Assembly: GCA_016987375.1 (NCBI GenBank) | Contig: PJRA01000313.1 | Span: forward strand, 2,914,942-2,978,941 | Length of the DNA: 64,000 bases | Direction of reading: 5' to 3' | DNA from: Brachionus koreanus | Lineage: Eukaryota > Rotifera > Eurotatoria > Ploima > Brachionidae | Part shown: positions 1 to 10,103 of the stretch, one piece after another | Position numbering within the stretch: position 1 is the stretch's first letter | Layout of the letters: each line of letters begins with the position of its first letter | Program-made: the position numbers and the translations under genes | The notes under the pieces: generated by a model | Told to the model about the DNA's origin: nothing | Database searches by the model: none | The model's input: the letters and a program-made list of their open reading frames with translations, nothing else

Positions 1-404
1 TCCATATTGAATAAATTTTAAGTAGTTTTTAAATTTTGACTTTTTTTAAAGCGTAAAATTATGACTATTTTTCTGACTTAAGGTAAAACAAAAATAAATA
101 AAAGCTAGTATAAAATACGATCAAATTTAATCTTTTATTTTAATTAGCAAAAAAAGAAAAAATTTACAAGTTAAATCAGATTATTATTGAAAATTTTCGG
201 TTTTCAGTTGACTGAAAAAGAATAAACTTTATAATGTTTTTATGAATTTTGTGAATATTTAACCAACTTGAAGCTATCTTTTAAACTTATAAATAAATAA
301 ATTAAAATTTCTAAACACTTGTTTGATTTATTTATATTGAATTTATAATTTATTTTTTTTATAATTATAATTTTTTTTGGATAGAATAAAATTATTGAAT
401 AGAA
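1..404. other. left-edge AT-rich noncoding stretch
   Basis: This is AT-rich sequence with no open frame worth calling. It ends in the presumed promoter and 5' UTR of the gene that starts at 405. No repeat or RNA gene was recognised. Confidence 0.5.
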
Positions 405-873
405 ATGACTGATCAAGTTTTGCCTAAATCACCAGAATACTCTACTTCAGCTGAGTCTTCTCCAAGCTATTCAATTGCATATGAAGAATGTGACGATTCC
501 AGTTTTAATTTTTGTTTAAACACACAAACTAAACAAACAGCACGCAAGAGTACAAATAAAATGCTAACAAAGCTGATAGAAATGAGAGAAGACGAATCGA
601 TTAATTACAAGATTAGATCAAAAGTAAAACAAACAGCCAGAAAGCAAACATCACCTTATTTTTGTCCTAAAATAAAAAATAAAATGAAACATCAAATTAT
701 TACAGGTAATTTTACCTATTTTTTCTCTATTTAAATGATAATTTTCTTATGTTTACATTTATTAAGAAATAGATGAATTCTATGCAAATAAAAACAATAA
801 ACAAATACTTACTAAGCAAACAGCAAGGAAAAAAAGTGTACAAAATCTTTTGGCATCTTTTCCTAAAATATAG
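405..873 (+). CDS. small basic protein with three histone H3 tail motifs (KQTARK)
   Basis: Two exons, 405-705 and 773-873, are joined by a 67-nt GT..AG intron and encode 133 aa. The family is not recognised. The hexapeptide KQTARK, identical to histone H3 residues 4-9, occurs at residues 43-48, 75-80 and 115-120. The first copy extends to TKQTARKST (H3 3-11) and the third is TKQTARKKS. The N-terminal 40 residues are acidic and Ser-rich; the rest is Lys/Arg-rich and probably disordered. Copies two and three are followed by similar tails, YFCPKI and SFPKI. The segment QNLLASF near the C-terminus loosely resembles a PCNA-binding box. The three motifs use different synonymous codons (for example CGC, AGA and AGG for the Arg). 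A histone-mimic role, such as being a substrate or ligand of H3K4/K9 writers or readers, is inference only. The ATG at 405 is the first in frame. Confidence 0.72.
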
Positions 874-2061
874 ATCACAATGTTGTAAATTGTTTTATTT
901 TTAAAACTTAAAATTTTTATTGATAATTTTCGTTTTTTTTTCTCATATGATTTGATTTTAAATTAATAAAATAAAGATGAATTTTCAAAATTATTTCATA
1001 TTCGAAAGCTTTCGGGAACAAACTGAAAAAAAATTATAAGGAATTTGAAATAAGAGGATTCACTCTCATATGAAATCAATTTTGATAAATCTAGAGAGCT
1101 ATCAAAAAAGTGACGAAATAAGTTTTCTTTGAGTTTTCAAATAAAATTTACTTGTGAGTATTTGCAACATTAAAAATTTTCTGAATAATTTTTATATGCG
1201 TTTATAGCTGTAGAACATGCCGAGGAATAAATTAATATAAAATTAAATGGCTTGTTAGATCATTGAGTGAATGGTTTCCACCACTATTCGTAATTCGATA
1301 TAATTCTCTATTATTCGATATAATTCTATAACAGACAAAATTATTGTCCATAACAGAGTATAACAGTTAAAAGTTGACCTTTTTTACAGTGTCAAAAAAA
1401 CGTTCCAGGGGTTCGATCTAATTCAAGTGTACAAGATAAATTAAGTAGTAAAATAAAATTTTGACTAATGCTTTTTGGCTAATATTACATATTGAACATA
1501 TTGGAAAATCATGAAAATAAGATATTGTGACTAATATAATGCAAGGTTTTACTTTATCCAAAATTTAAAAATTTGTTGAAATTTTGAATTATGAATATTC
1601 GAAAATAAGCTACTAGTTAGATTTTTTTTTAAAATAAATCTTTAAAAAAATGGATAAAAATTTAATCAAATCTATTTAATTTTAAATAAAAAGCAATGCT
1701 AAATCGATAAAAATGTTGATGTTGGTTTGTCTTGGTTTGGTGATTAGTCAATTTTGTTTTACCAAATTTAGGCTAAAAATGGAGTGACTAACCAACATAA
1801 TTAAAAAAAAAGACAATTTGAAATCGATAAGTTTCTAAAGCCCAATCTAAACAAACTTAAATTCATTTTTTGGTAATAATTCTACATATTATAATTATAT
1901 GAATAAAATATTCATATTAATGGGAATTTCAATTAAAATATTTGCCCAGATATTGCTAATTTATTAAAATTAGTTATAATGCTTTTATATATTTTATCTA
2001 AAAATAATTTTAAAGCAACTTTTTAGTAGTTTTTTTCAATTCAGTTGAATAATACAAATAG
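874..2061. other. AT-rich intergenic region with short repeats
   Basis: No coding sequence was seen. It contains a short direct repeat of attcgatataattct near 1290-1335 and a small element at 1718-1799 with inverted GATGTTGGTT ends (listed separately). A GGTTCGATC string at about 1399 recalls a tRNA B-box, but no tRNA fold surrounds it. Confidence 0.45.
1718..1799. repeat. small palindromic repeat, GATGTTGGTTT ends
   Basis: The stretch begins gatgttggttt and ends in aaccaacat, so its termini are inverted copies of each other. Its first 39 bp align with 58501-58539 at roughly 31 of 39 positions by eye. That suggests a dispersed, degenerate repeat family. Confidence 0.4.
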
Positions 2062-3160
2062 ATGAGTGAAAATTTAGATGAAATAAGTCCAAACACATTG
2101 GATAATTTATCACTTTCAGTAAGCGAAACCGAGCCTTTAAGCCCCAGATCTATAATTCACCAAATTGCTAGAAATTTGGCCGAATCAACTCAAACACTTA
2201 ACTATCCTATTCAATCTATTTTATCTTCACAGCCGACCTTTAATAACTCAACTTCAGAAGCTTCTTCTCAACAAGCAACTAGTGAATCACCTTGCAATAG
2301 TCAATTTATAGACTTAACAAAAGAGCAAGATGATGTCATGATAATTACAGATGGCCCAGTGACACGGCGACATCTTCGCCAAAACAATCTACCAAGTTCG
2401 TTTTTTTTCAGATTCTTTTATTCTTAAATTTTTAATAAATAAAAAAGGATCGATTTCGACTAATTCAAATGAAATAGGTATTTTTATATTTTAATTGTTT
2501 TTGGTTTGGTTTAATTTCAGAACTTTTAATCAAGAAATTTTATCGTCTCAACGAAGGCAGCCTAGTAAATTATTTATCAATATCTTCAAAGTAAACCATT
2601 TAATGTAATTTTTTTAGGAAGAAGAAATCGAAATCCAAATGAAACTATAGTTATTGATGATGACAGGTAAAATTTTGTAAAAAAAATTTTTTTAAATTTT
2701 TTTTCTCTAGAAATGAAACCCCTAGTGAACCATCTATTAATAATCCATCAACCCGGTCAGCAGAAGCTGAGTTAGTCTCACCCAAACGACAAAAAACCAA
2801 TAAGCCTTCAAGTAAAAATGTTAAAAATAGTCTTTAAAATAAGTCAATCTAAATAATAAAAAGTTTTAAAAGATGATTCAGATGATGAAATTTTGGGAAT
2901 ACCAAAATGTCCACTTTGCCTAGAAAACTTGAATGAAGTAATTTTGGCACAATAAAATATTGATTTTTTTATTTAACTTTGATTTTTTAAAGTTGAAACA
3001 ACGAAATAAAAAACTAGTAGCTACTCCTTGTGGACACGTGTTGTGTAATAAATGCTTAGACGAATATTTTAAATCAGGTGGTCCTCAAAACAAAGCAGTT
3101 TTATGTCCAACATGTCGAACAAAAATAGCAAAATCTAAGATTATAACATTGTTTTTGTAA
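2062..3160 (+). CDS. RNF4: RNF4-like SUMO-targeted RING E3 ubiquitin ligase
   Basis: Six exons are proposed: 2062-2395, 2448-2477, 2618-2666, 2711-2811, 2873-2937 and 2993-3160, giving about 248 aa. The second, 30-nt exon is the least certain, because exon 1 also joins 2618 in frame. The C-terminus is a C3HC4 RING finger: CPLC, then CGHVLCNKC, then CPTC, followed by a hydrophobic tail, as in RNF4. Upstream lie acidic hydrophobic patches that fit SUMO-interacting motifs: FIDLTKE, DVMIITDG and ETIVIDDD. RNF4 ligases bind poly-SUMO chains and ubiquitinate SUMOylated nuclear proteins, acting in DNA repair and proteostasis. The family assignment rests on RING plus SIM architecture and size (human RNF4 is about 190 aa); the N-terminus is not conserved. 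A related RING protein cannot be excluded. Confidence 0.8.
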
Positions 3161-3988
3161 AAGAAAAGTTATGAAATAAAATCAGATATTTGTCATAGAA
3201 TTTTTAAATGGACAGAAAATTTTAAATTTAAATTGAACTCAGCTCTAATACCATGTCATTAAGTAAAAATTTTGACACATTATTTTTGTTTTATTTGATG
3301 ATCAAATGATGTGTAAACATAGAAAAAACTTATTTAAACTAAGAAAATTTTGTACATTTTTATTTGATATATTTTCGATGTTGGTTTATAATAAAGTATT
3401 TGTCATTCAACGCCATTAAAATATCTAACTTATAATTGAGAATTAATCATCTCATTGAATTTTTTAAATAAATTTTCAAAATTCTATTTATTACTTAATT
3501 TTTAATTATTTTTAATTCAACTTAAAATGCTTAATCTTCTAATATTATTTTTAAGTTAAATCAATAGAGCTATGATTAAAAATTTCTAGATATTTCATAA
3601 TACAGATGATTAAAAATCAATAAAATTTTGCACATTTATTATCTAATTATCTTTTATTGATAAAGTATTTACAAAATTTTGCCATTATCAATAAATCAAT
3701 TAATGCTTTTTTTCAAGATATTTTTTTGACAAAACTTAACATCAAAAACTTTTTTTAAAAAAACTGCATTTCATCTATTTTTTTGAAAAAGCTTCTTAAC
3801 AAATGCCTTTAAATTTTGAGTTTCTTGTTAACTTAGTTTAGAAAATAAGTTTCAAAAACATATGAAAATCACATTAATTTTCATACCAACTTTTATATGT
3901 ATTTCAATTTACTCTTAAATATTTTTTTAAAATTTTTCTTTTATATACTTGAATGAAATAAATGCATGTATTATAAAAAATATAGAAA
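3161..3988. other. intergenic region between RNF4-like gene and SURF6
   Basis: AT-rich, with no open frame. Several AATAAA-type polyadenylation hexamers follow the upstream stop codon. Nothing else was recognised. Confidence 0.45.
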
Positions 3989-5191
3989 ATGAAAGAATCA
4001 TCTTTGGCAACAACAGAATCAAATAGTAAAAAAATAAACATTAATCAACTTAGAGATCGATGTCGAACTAATGAGATATTTTTTTCTTCATTCATTGATA
4101 TAATTCCATCGCGAGTTTACCTGAATCCTGATGATCGTAGAAATTGGATCCATATCATATCCAATGATACTAAAAAAAAGAAAAACAAAAAGGAAGCCAC
4201 GAACGGGTTTGTAAATGGGTCAAATAATGTTCAGAATTCGGATAACGATACTGAAGACGATGATATTGAAATGCAAGATGAGTTTGAATCCGACAAGGAA
4301 TACCATTTTAACAAATTTGACCCAAAGTATTTCAAGACAGTCTCTCAAATACTAAAAGATTTTGAAATTTATCATCAAAAAAATAAAAAAGAAATTCAAC
4401 AAAAATTCAACTTGAATCGTATTAAAATTCTAAAAGACAATCAAAGCAAAAGTACAATGATAAAGGTTCAAAATAAAAATGAAAGCAAGTCTAAAAAAGA
4501 AAATTCAGATCAAATCATGGAAGAAAGTGAAGACACTCAGACTGAAGAAAAAGTCAAGTTAGATTCGAAAAAAGCTCAGAAACGCTCATCTAAATTTAGA
4601 GAAGAAAAACGTGCTGCTATCAAAAGACAACGATTGAGATACGACTCGCAGTCAGAAACTCAGATTGTTGATATAGAGCATTCGGAGGCGAACTCAAGTG
4701 AAAAAAGAAAGCCCATTTTGAATAAAAATGGTGAAGTGGTTTTCTCCAAATTTGATTTCACAGCTGACAAAACTTTAAAACCTAAGAAAAATGAAGAAAA
4801 ATTAACGCCAGTTAATGCTAAACCAAAAGATTATAAAAAATTGCTAAAAAAATTACAAGAGAAGAAAGAAAAAATTGAAGAGCTTAAAAAAATCGAGCCT
4901 GAAAAAGCAACTGAACTGGAAACAGCTTCTAAATGGAAAACAGCTATTGAAAAGGCATCCGGCATGAAAGTTAAAGATGATATAAATACTTTGAAAAAAT
5001 CCGTCAAACGAATGGAGAAAAAAAAAGAAAAATCAAAGAAAAATTGGGAAGAGCGTGGTAAAATTGTTGAAGAAAAGAAAATGAAAGCGCAAGAAAAACG
5101 TCGTAAAAATATAGAAAAAAGAAAAGATAAGAAAAAGGAGAAAAAAATTAAGCAACTCAAGAAAAAGGGAAGGATTTTACCTGGGTTCTAA
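3989..5191 (+). CDS. SURF6: SURF6 nucleolar ribosome-biogenesis protein
   Basis: A single exon encodes 400 aa. The C-terminal half is extremely Lys/Glu-rich coiled coil and ends KKKGRILPGF, the diagnostic end of the SURF6/Rrp14 domain. The segment KRKPILNKNGEVVFSKFDF (about residues 236-254) matches the conserved SURF6 core motif. The middle of the protein holds acidic and basic low-complexity runs. SURF6/Rrp14 works in the nucleolus in pre-rRNA processing and 60S and 40S assembly. The ATG at 3989 follows several stop codons and is the only sensible start. There is no intron, unlike most neighbours. A long open frame on the opposite strand (4831-5160) is a shadow of the Lys-rich codons. Confidence 0.9.
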   Translation: MKESSLATTESNSKKININQLRDRCRTNEIFFSSFIDIIPSRVYLNPDDRRNWIHIISNDTKKKKNKKEATNGFVNGSNNVQNSDNDTEDDDIEMQDEFESDKEYHFNKFDPKYFKTVSQILKDFEIYHQKNKKEIQQKFNLNRIKILKDNQSKSTMIKVQNKNESKSKKENSDQIMEESEDTQTEEKVKLDSKKAQKRSSKFREEKRAAIKRQRLRYDSQSETQIVDIEHSEANSSEKRKPILNKNGEVVFSKFDFTADKTLKPKKNEEKLTPVNAKPKDYKKLLKKLQEKKEKIEELKKIEPEKATELETASKWKTAIEKASGMKVKDDINTLKKSVKRMEKKKEKSKKNWEERGKIVEEKKMKAQEKRRKNIEKRKDKKKEKKIKQLKKKGRILPGF

Positions 5192-5604
5192 TAAAAAATT
5201 AAAATAAATAAAATTTTAAATATATATATATTTTTTAAAGTTCTTAAATTAGAATTATATTAAATTTTAGTAATGTTTAATTTGCTAAATTTTTTAAGAA
5301 GTTATACAATTTAAAAATTTTCATATTTTAATTTTAATTTTTAGGAAAATTAAAATTTTCCAAATAAAAAAATAAATAACCTTTGCAAATAATCAAATAA
5401 ACCAAATTGGAAAGGAGCTTTTAAAAAAAATTAAAAAAAAAATTTTTTTGTGAACAACATAAATTTTTGGTAAAAATAATAAAGACTAATAGACTAAATA
5501 TTCTTTGAAAAAAACAATTGAAAATGTCAAGGTTTTTATTCGAATATAAATTTTGATTCGAATATAGTATTTTAAAATACAGTTTTTCAATAAATAATTT
5601 TAAA
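5192..5604. other. intergenic region, AT-rich
   Basis: No coding potential. It holds the SURF6 3' flank with poly(A)-signal-like hexamers and, presumably, the promoter of the gene at 5605. Confidence 0.4.
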
Positions 5605-6183
5605 ATGATTGCAGTTATTTTGCTAATGATAAGCTTGATCAGCTCTCAAGAAATTTCTGTTCAAAATGACAAAACTGATTCTTATATTGATAGACATACA
5701 ATAGTAAATAATTTTCAAGATTTATCTTTTACAAATACTGTCTATCCAAGTCTAAACAAATCAATTTTTGTTTTCAATAAAACTTTAAACGATCTTCAAC
5801 AAACATATCAAAGTTTTTTAGAAGGCATGGTAAAAAGTGAATTTGATGATCGAGAAAAAAGACAAAATCAAAAAAGAAAAGAAAACAGCTTATTCAGAAA
5901 TTTTGCACAAACTGGTTTCATTTTTTACTCATTTAATTCAACACAGCCTGCGAGTTTATTTATCCATGAATCACTCATTTTGCCAAAAAACGCCAATTCA
6001 ATCGACATAGCCGATAGAGAACTTTTTGATTTAAATCATGATATTGCTGTTTTAAAATTTTTGGTTGAAGATGTTAAGCAAAAGATCAAAGCAAAACAAA
6101 AACTGTTTCGGGCAAAGTTGAAAGCAGCCAAAAAACTAAGAAAAGAAAAGAAAAATAGAATTCAAGAGGAACTATTAAATTAA
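5605..6183 (+). CDS. unrecognised secreted protein with basic C-terminal coil
   Basis: A single exon encodes 192 aa and matches no family I know. The N-terminus (residues 1-15, MIAVILLMISLISSQ) looks like a cleavable signal peptide. Three N-glycosylation sequons follow (NKS at 51, NKT at 58, NST at 111), supporting passage through the ER. A dibasic patch (DDREKRQNQKRKEN, about 81-94) could be a processing site. The last 35 residues are strongly Lys-rich and helical, with repeated KAK and KLRK. There is no second membrane segment. Length, signal peptide and sequons support a real gene, but its role is unknown. Confidence 0.6.
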   Translation: MIAVILLMISLISSQEISVQNDKTDSYIDRHTIVNNFQDLSFTNTVYPSLNKSIFVFNKTLNDLQQTYQSFLEGMVKSEFDDREKRQNQKRKENSLFRNFAQTGFIFYSFNSTQPASLFIHESLILPKNANSIDIADRELFDLNHDIAVLKFLVEDVKQKIKAKQKLFRAKLKAAKKLRKEKKNRIQEELLN

Positions 6184-6483
6184 ATGATTATCAATATATT
6201 CAATAACACAGGAAAACTTGTCGAATTTTTTTTTAAATAAATTTTAATAAAAAAAAATTATTCTTTTGTAATTGTAAGATAATTTTAGGTTGCCTAGCAA
6301 CCGTATAGAAAGGTATTCTGATGATAGATGAAAATTATGAAAAAATTGGTTTTTATTAATCTTTTATGGGCAAGATTTTGATTATTTTTAAAAAATAATT
6401 ATCATCTTATCCCAAAAATTAAGATAATTCAGTAATAGTCAAATTTAAAGTATTTGATATTTAAAAGAGAATTCGCTTCTTAA
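6184..6483. other. short intergenic region before WDR31
   Basis: AT-rich with nothing recognisable. It includes the likely poly(A) site of the upstream gene and the WDR31 5' flank. Confidence 0.35.
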
Positions 6484-8574
6484 ATGGGCAAAATACTTAG
6501 CATTTTTAAGTCTAAATCAAATTCATCATCAAAATCGACAGCTAAACTCAATAACATAGTACTAAAGTAAATTTTTTTTGAATTCTGCCATAAAAAGAAA
6601 ATATTATTGATTTTTTTAGAGAAAAAAATACAAATGAAATGAATGGTTTGCATGTAATTGAAACTTTTAATTTTTATGACAATGTTCTCAACATTAGTTC
6701 TGTACTTGATAATAAATGTCTATTTGGTCATCAAACTAATTATGTAAGTTTCAAAAAGGCGATGTTATTTTGAATAATTAATTTATTTTATTATAAGACC
6801 TTAGAGTTATTTGATTATTTGAAGAGTAAGACAATCAAAGTTTGGGATGGACACGAAAAAGACATTACTAGAGTATGCTTAAATATATTTTAATTTGTTT
6901 TGAATTTATTTTTTTGGATTAAAAGTCAATTTTCTGTCCCAGAATAAACAGATATATAAGTTGCTCTAGAGACAAAACTATTAAGTTGTGGAATATTATG
7001 AATTCAAGACCTGAACTAGATCTTAAAGGTCATGAATTAGTAGTAACTACAATTTCGATCGATAATGGTAAGATTCAAAAAATTAGTAGAATTTTTTACT
7101 AAATTAATTTTAAGAAAATAAAAATTTAATATCAGGCTCAAGAGATAATAATTTAAAATTATGGGACTTAAATACCGGACAAATAAAATGTTCTGCTAAT
7201 ATTTCCAGAAATCTTGTAAGTGATAGAATTTTTCAAAATCAATTTCAAATATTGAAGCTTTGATTCAAGGTATCTGATACATTTTGGTCAAATGATAATA
7301 AAATTTTAATTCAGACTGGTGAAGACAAAGAAGTACGAATATGGGATCCGTACAACTTAAAAATTCTTTTTAATTTTCCCAAGAAACAATACATTCAATC
7401 AAGTTGCTATATAAGTTCTGATAATAATTTTGCAATTACATCTAGCAATGGATTTCAAGGAAACGGATGCGAAATAACTGTAAATTTTAATCCAAATTAG
7501 TTGATGAAATTTTACAAGAATTCTAAATATTCAAAATTTCTTTAAGGATTTCAAAATGTAAAGAGCTAAATTTTTAAGTGCGACTTTTTAATTAGAATTA
7601 TATCAGTCTTTTTTATATGAAAATTTTGATAGTTTTGTATCAACGGAAAATACATTTTAAAATTTTTGGGCTAATTTTACTACCTAAACTTAACTTAAAT
7701 CGTCTTATTTTATTTTACCGTACAGCTTTCCAATATAACTGTCAGGAATTTAAGTTGTCTAGCAATTAAAGGCTAGTAAAAAAAAAGAGGAAAAAAAAGC
7801 TAAGCATGTATGATAACTTAAACATCATGAAGAACAGTTATTTTAGCACTAGAAAGTCCCGATGACAAAAATTTCAAATTAGTTATGAGGACAGATTAAA
7901 TATTTTTCTGAAAATAAATTTGAATCTTTTTAAAATTAAAATATTTAGTTTTAAAAAGCTTTTTTATTTTATTTTATTTATGGTAAAAAAGTTTTAATTT
8001 TTTAAAAAGGGTTTAAAAAACTCCTGAGGATTTTTTTGTTAAATAAGTATTTATCTGTCCTTAATAAATTATTATTTAAACGGTATGTTGAAATTGAAAA
8101 TTTTAACTTTTTTGGAAATTTCTGTATAATCAATTATGATGACTGATTATGATGAAATTAAAATTGTTTGATGGATTTTTTCAAACAAATATTTTGTAGA
8201 TCTGGGATTTAAGACAAAGAAAACTTATGGCTGAACTTTATGGTCACGAACAAACTGTTACAGATGCCAATATTATTAAGAATGATTCTCAAATTATTTC
8301 ATGTAGTAATGATTCAACAGTTCGTCTATGGGATATGAAAACATTGAGTAAGTCAAAAATTTCTTTTTTAAAAAATTTAGGAAAAATTTATTTTATATTT
8401 AAAGAGCTTCAAGAAACAATTTATGTCTCAAATACTTTAACCAGTGTTGCTGAATCTCAAGACATGAAGTAAAAAAATTTAATAATTTTTTAAATTTTAA
8501 CTAACCTATTTTTTCTAAAAAGATATATCCTTGTTTCAAGTTTATCTAATGGTATTCATTTAATAAGAAAATGA
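6484..8574 (+). CDS. WDR31: WD40-repeat protein WDR31
   Basis: Nine exons are proposed: 6484-6566, 6620-6743, 6798-6872, 6926-7067, 7136-7215, 7270-7479, 8200-8347, 8405-8468 and 8523-8574, about 325 aa. All junctions are GT..AG and in phase. The product is a WD40 propeller with typical GH and WD pairs: VWDGHEKDIT, SCSRDKTIKLWN, LKGHELVVTT, GSRDNNLKLWD, TGEDKEVRIWD, LYGHEQTVTD, STVRLWD. The segment SSNGFQGNGCEITIWDLRQ matches the WDR31-specific SNGFGGEGCEATLWDLRQ region of human WDR31, and the end SNGIHLIRK also matches. WDR31 is linked to cilium and intraflagellar-transport regulation in animals. Intron 6 (7480-8199) is about 720 nt, far longer than the rest, and holds an inverted-repeat element. 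Confidence 0.9.
7889..8060. mobile_element. short inverted-repeat element (MITE-like) in WDR31 intron
   Basis: The ends GGACAGATTAAATATTT and the reverse complement of AAGTATTTATCTGTCC are near-identical inverted repeats of about 17 bp bounding 172 bp of noncoding AT-rich DNA. The location in an unusually long intron fits a non-autonomous insertion. The superfamily is not assigned and the target duplication is unclear. Confidence 0.45.
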
Positions 8575-8645
8575 ATAATTATTTTACAATCATTTCATTT
8601 TGGTATTTATATTTGTAAATAAATTTTATTGAAATAAAAATAAAG

Positions 8646-9891
8646 TTAAGATTTTTCCTCTTGAATTTTTTCCAAGTGAGAATCGTCGCCTTTAAATTTG
8701 CTAACTATTCTTTTCTCGAGTTCATCATCGGTTTTATATGGTTCAGGAAGTGCAAAGGAGCGAATTACTGGTGTTTTTGCTGGTGACCAGGATGGTATAA
8801 TCTTGTCGTGCAGTCTCCATGAGCCATATGGGTCACTTAGATGCTTTTCGAAGACGACATATTCGAGAACGTCTTTGGGTAATGTGTCACTTCCAAAAGC
8901 CAAACGACCAAATCGATCATAAACTGCTAGGATCTTTTAAGCAAATAATTCAAAATTAAAAAATTTATTAATTAAAAAATAAAGAATAAAATAAAAAACC
9001 TGTTTTGAATGTATTCTTACTGTTACTTGGGCGTATAAATCAGTTTTTACCATCATTTCTCGAGTAACTAGATGCTTTACTACAGGTTCTTCCAATGATT
9101 CAATCCATTTCCATCTAATTGTTTTAAATTTCATATTATGATACATTTTCTTTCAATTAAAATTTCAAATTTTTTTTTTAAATAGAATATTTATTACCAT
9201 TAAAGCATTTTCGGTAACAAAATTTAACATTTCTTCTGGATCACGCCTTGAAAATAAATAAATATTTTGAAAACAACTTAAAAACTTATTCAAATAATTT
9301 ACTTGCTTAGTATGCTATGAGCATCTATATAAATTTGTTGAGCTGTTTCGGCAAAAAGATTTTCATCAAAATTGCTATCACTTTTCTTTATCAGTCTTAG
9401 ATGCTTGAATTTCTTGCTTGTTGATTTAGTAATTTTTTCGACTGCTCCTTTAGCAAACTTAAAAAAAATATATGAAATCATTTATTTTTCTTTGAATTTT
9501 AATTTACCTCTTTAGAGAACAATGAAGCTTTTCCATCTCCTTCAGGTGGAATATACGGGTCGAAAATTTCTTCTATTTAAAATTTATTATTATCAATTAT
9601 TTAACTTATCTTAATTTAGGTTTATAAAAATTTACTTGACGAAGTTATATTAATCGGCTTATAAATAAATGAAGTTGGTGGTTCAATCCCTCTTTTAACT
9701 TTTTCCTTGGTATTTGAGTCAAAGTCAAGCAAAGTAGGTTCGGTAAATTTGTTTTTTCGGAGACGCCTAAATTTCGGATCCCAATGTGTTGCTAGTGTTC
9801 TTGTTACAGTTTGTTCAAACAATGATTTAACAAGCTTTTGATGCAAGAATATGCTTCTCTTACTTATAATTGACAACATTTTAAATTTCAA
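8646..9891 (-). CDS. MRPL45: mitochondrial ribosomal protein bL45m (MRPL45)
   Basis: Six exons are read on the minus strand: 9879 (or 9891)-9636, 9572-9508, 9457-9303, 9246-9198, 9149-9000 and 8933-8646, about 316 aa from the ATG at 9879. An in-frame ATG at 9891 would add four residues. The N-terminus [16 protein letters not shown] is a plausible mitochondrial presequence. Matching blocks to animal MRPL45 include [54 protein letters not shown] and [12 protein letters not shown] with [16 protein letters not shown]. The protein belongs to the Tim44/bL45m fold family and is a large-subunit component positioned near the exit tunnel at the inner membrane. It is convergent with WDR31, with 71 bp between the two stop codons. 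Confidence 0.93.
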
Positions 9892-10103
9892 TCAAGCATA
9901 TCAGTTTGTTGAATTTTTCTAAAAATTTAATAATCATCAATTTAAAACAAAAATAATTTTTTATTTTTATAAAATTGAAAAATAACTTGAAGTTAATATA
10001 TTTTAGGAAGAAAATTAAATATTGAAGGGAAAATTAAGACCCCGTAATTTTGTTTAAAATAAATTTAAAATCCATGTTATTTTGTATATATGCTTTTATT
10101 TAA

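Noticed and set aside
1385..1430. GGTTCGATC string resembling a tRNA B-box
   Set aside because: No acceptor stem, anticodon arm or A-box can be placed at the right distance.
2521..2564. Possible extra exon in the RNF4-like gene
   Set aside because: The phase does not join the next exon at 2618, whereas skipping it does.
4831..5160. Minus-strand open frame opposite SURF6
   Set aside because: Phe/Ser-rich complement of Lys/Glu codons; SURF6 on the plus strand is clearly real.
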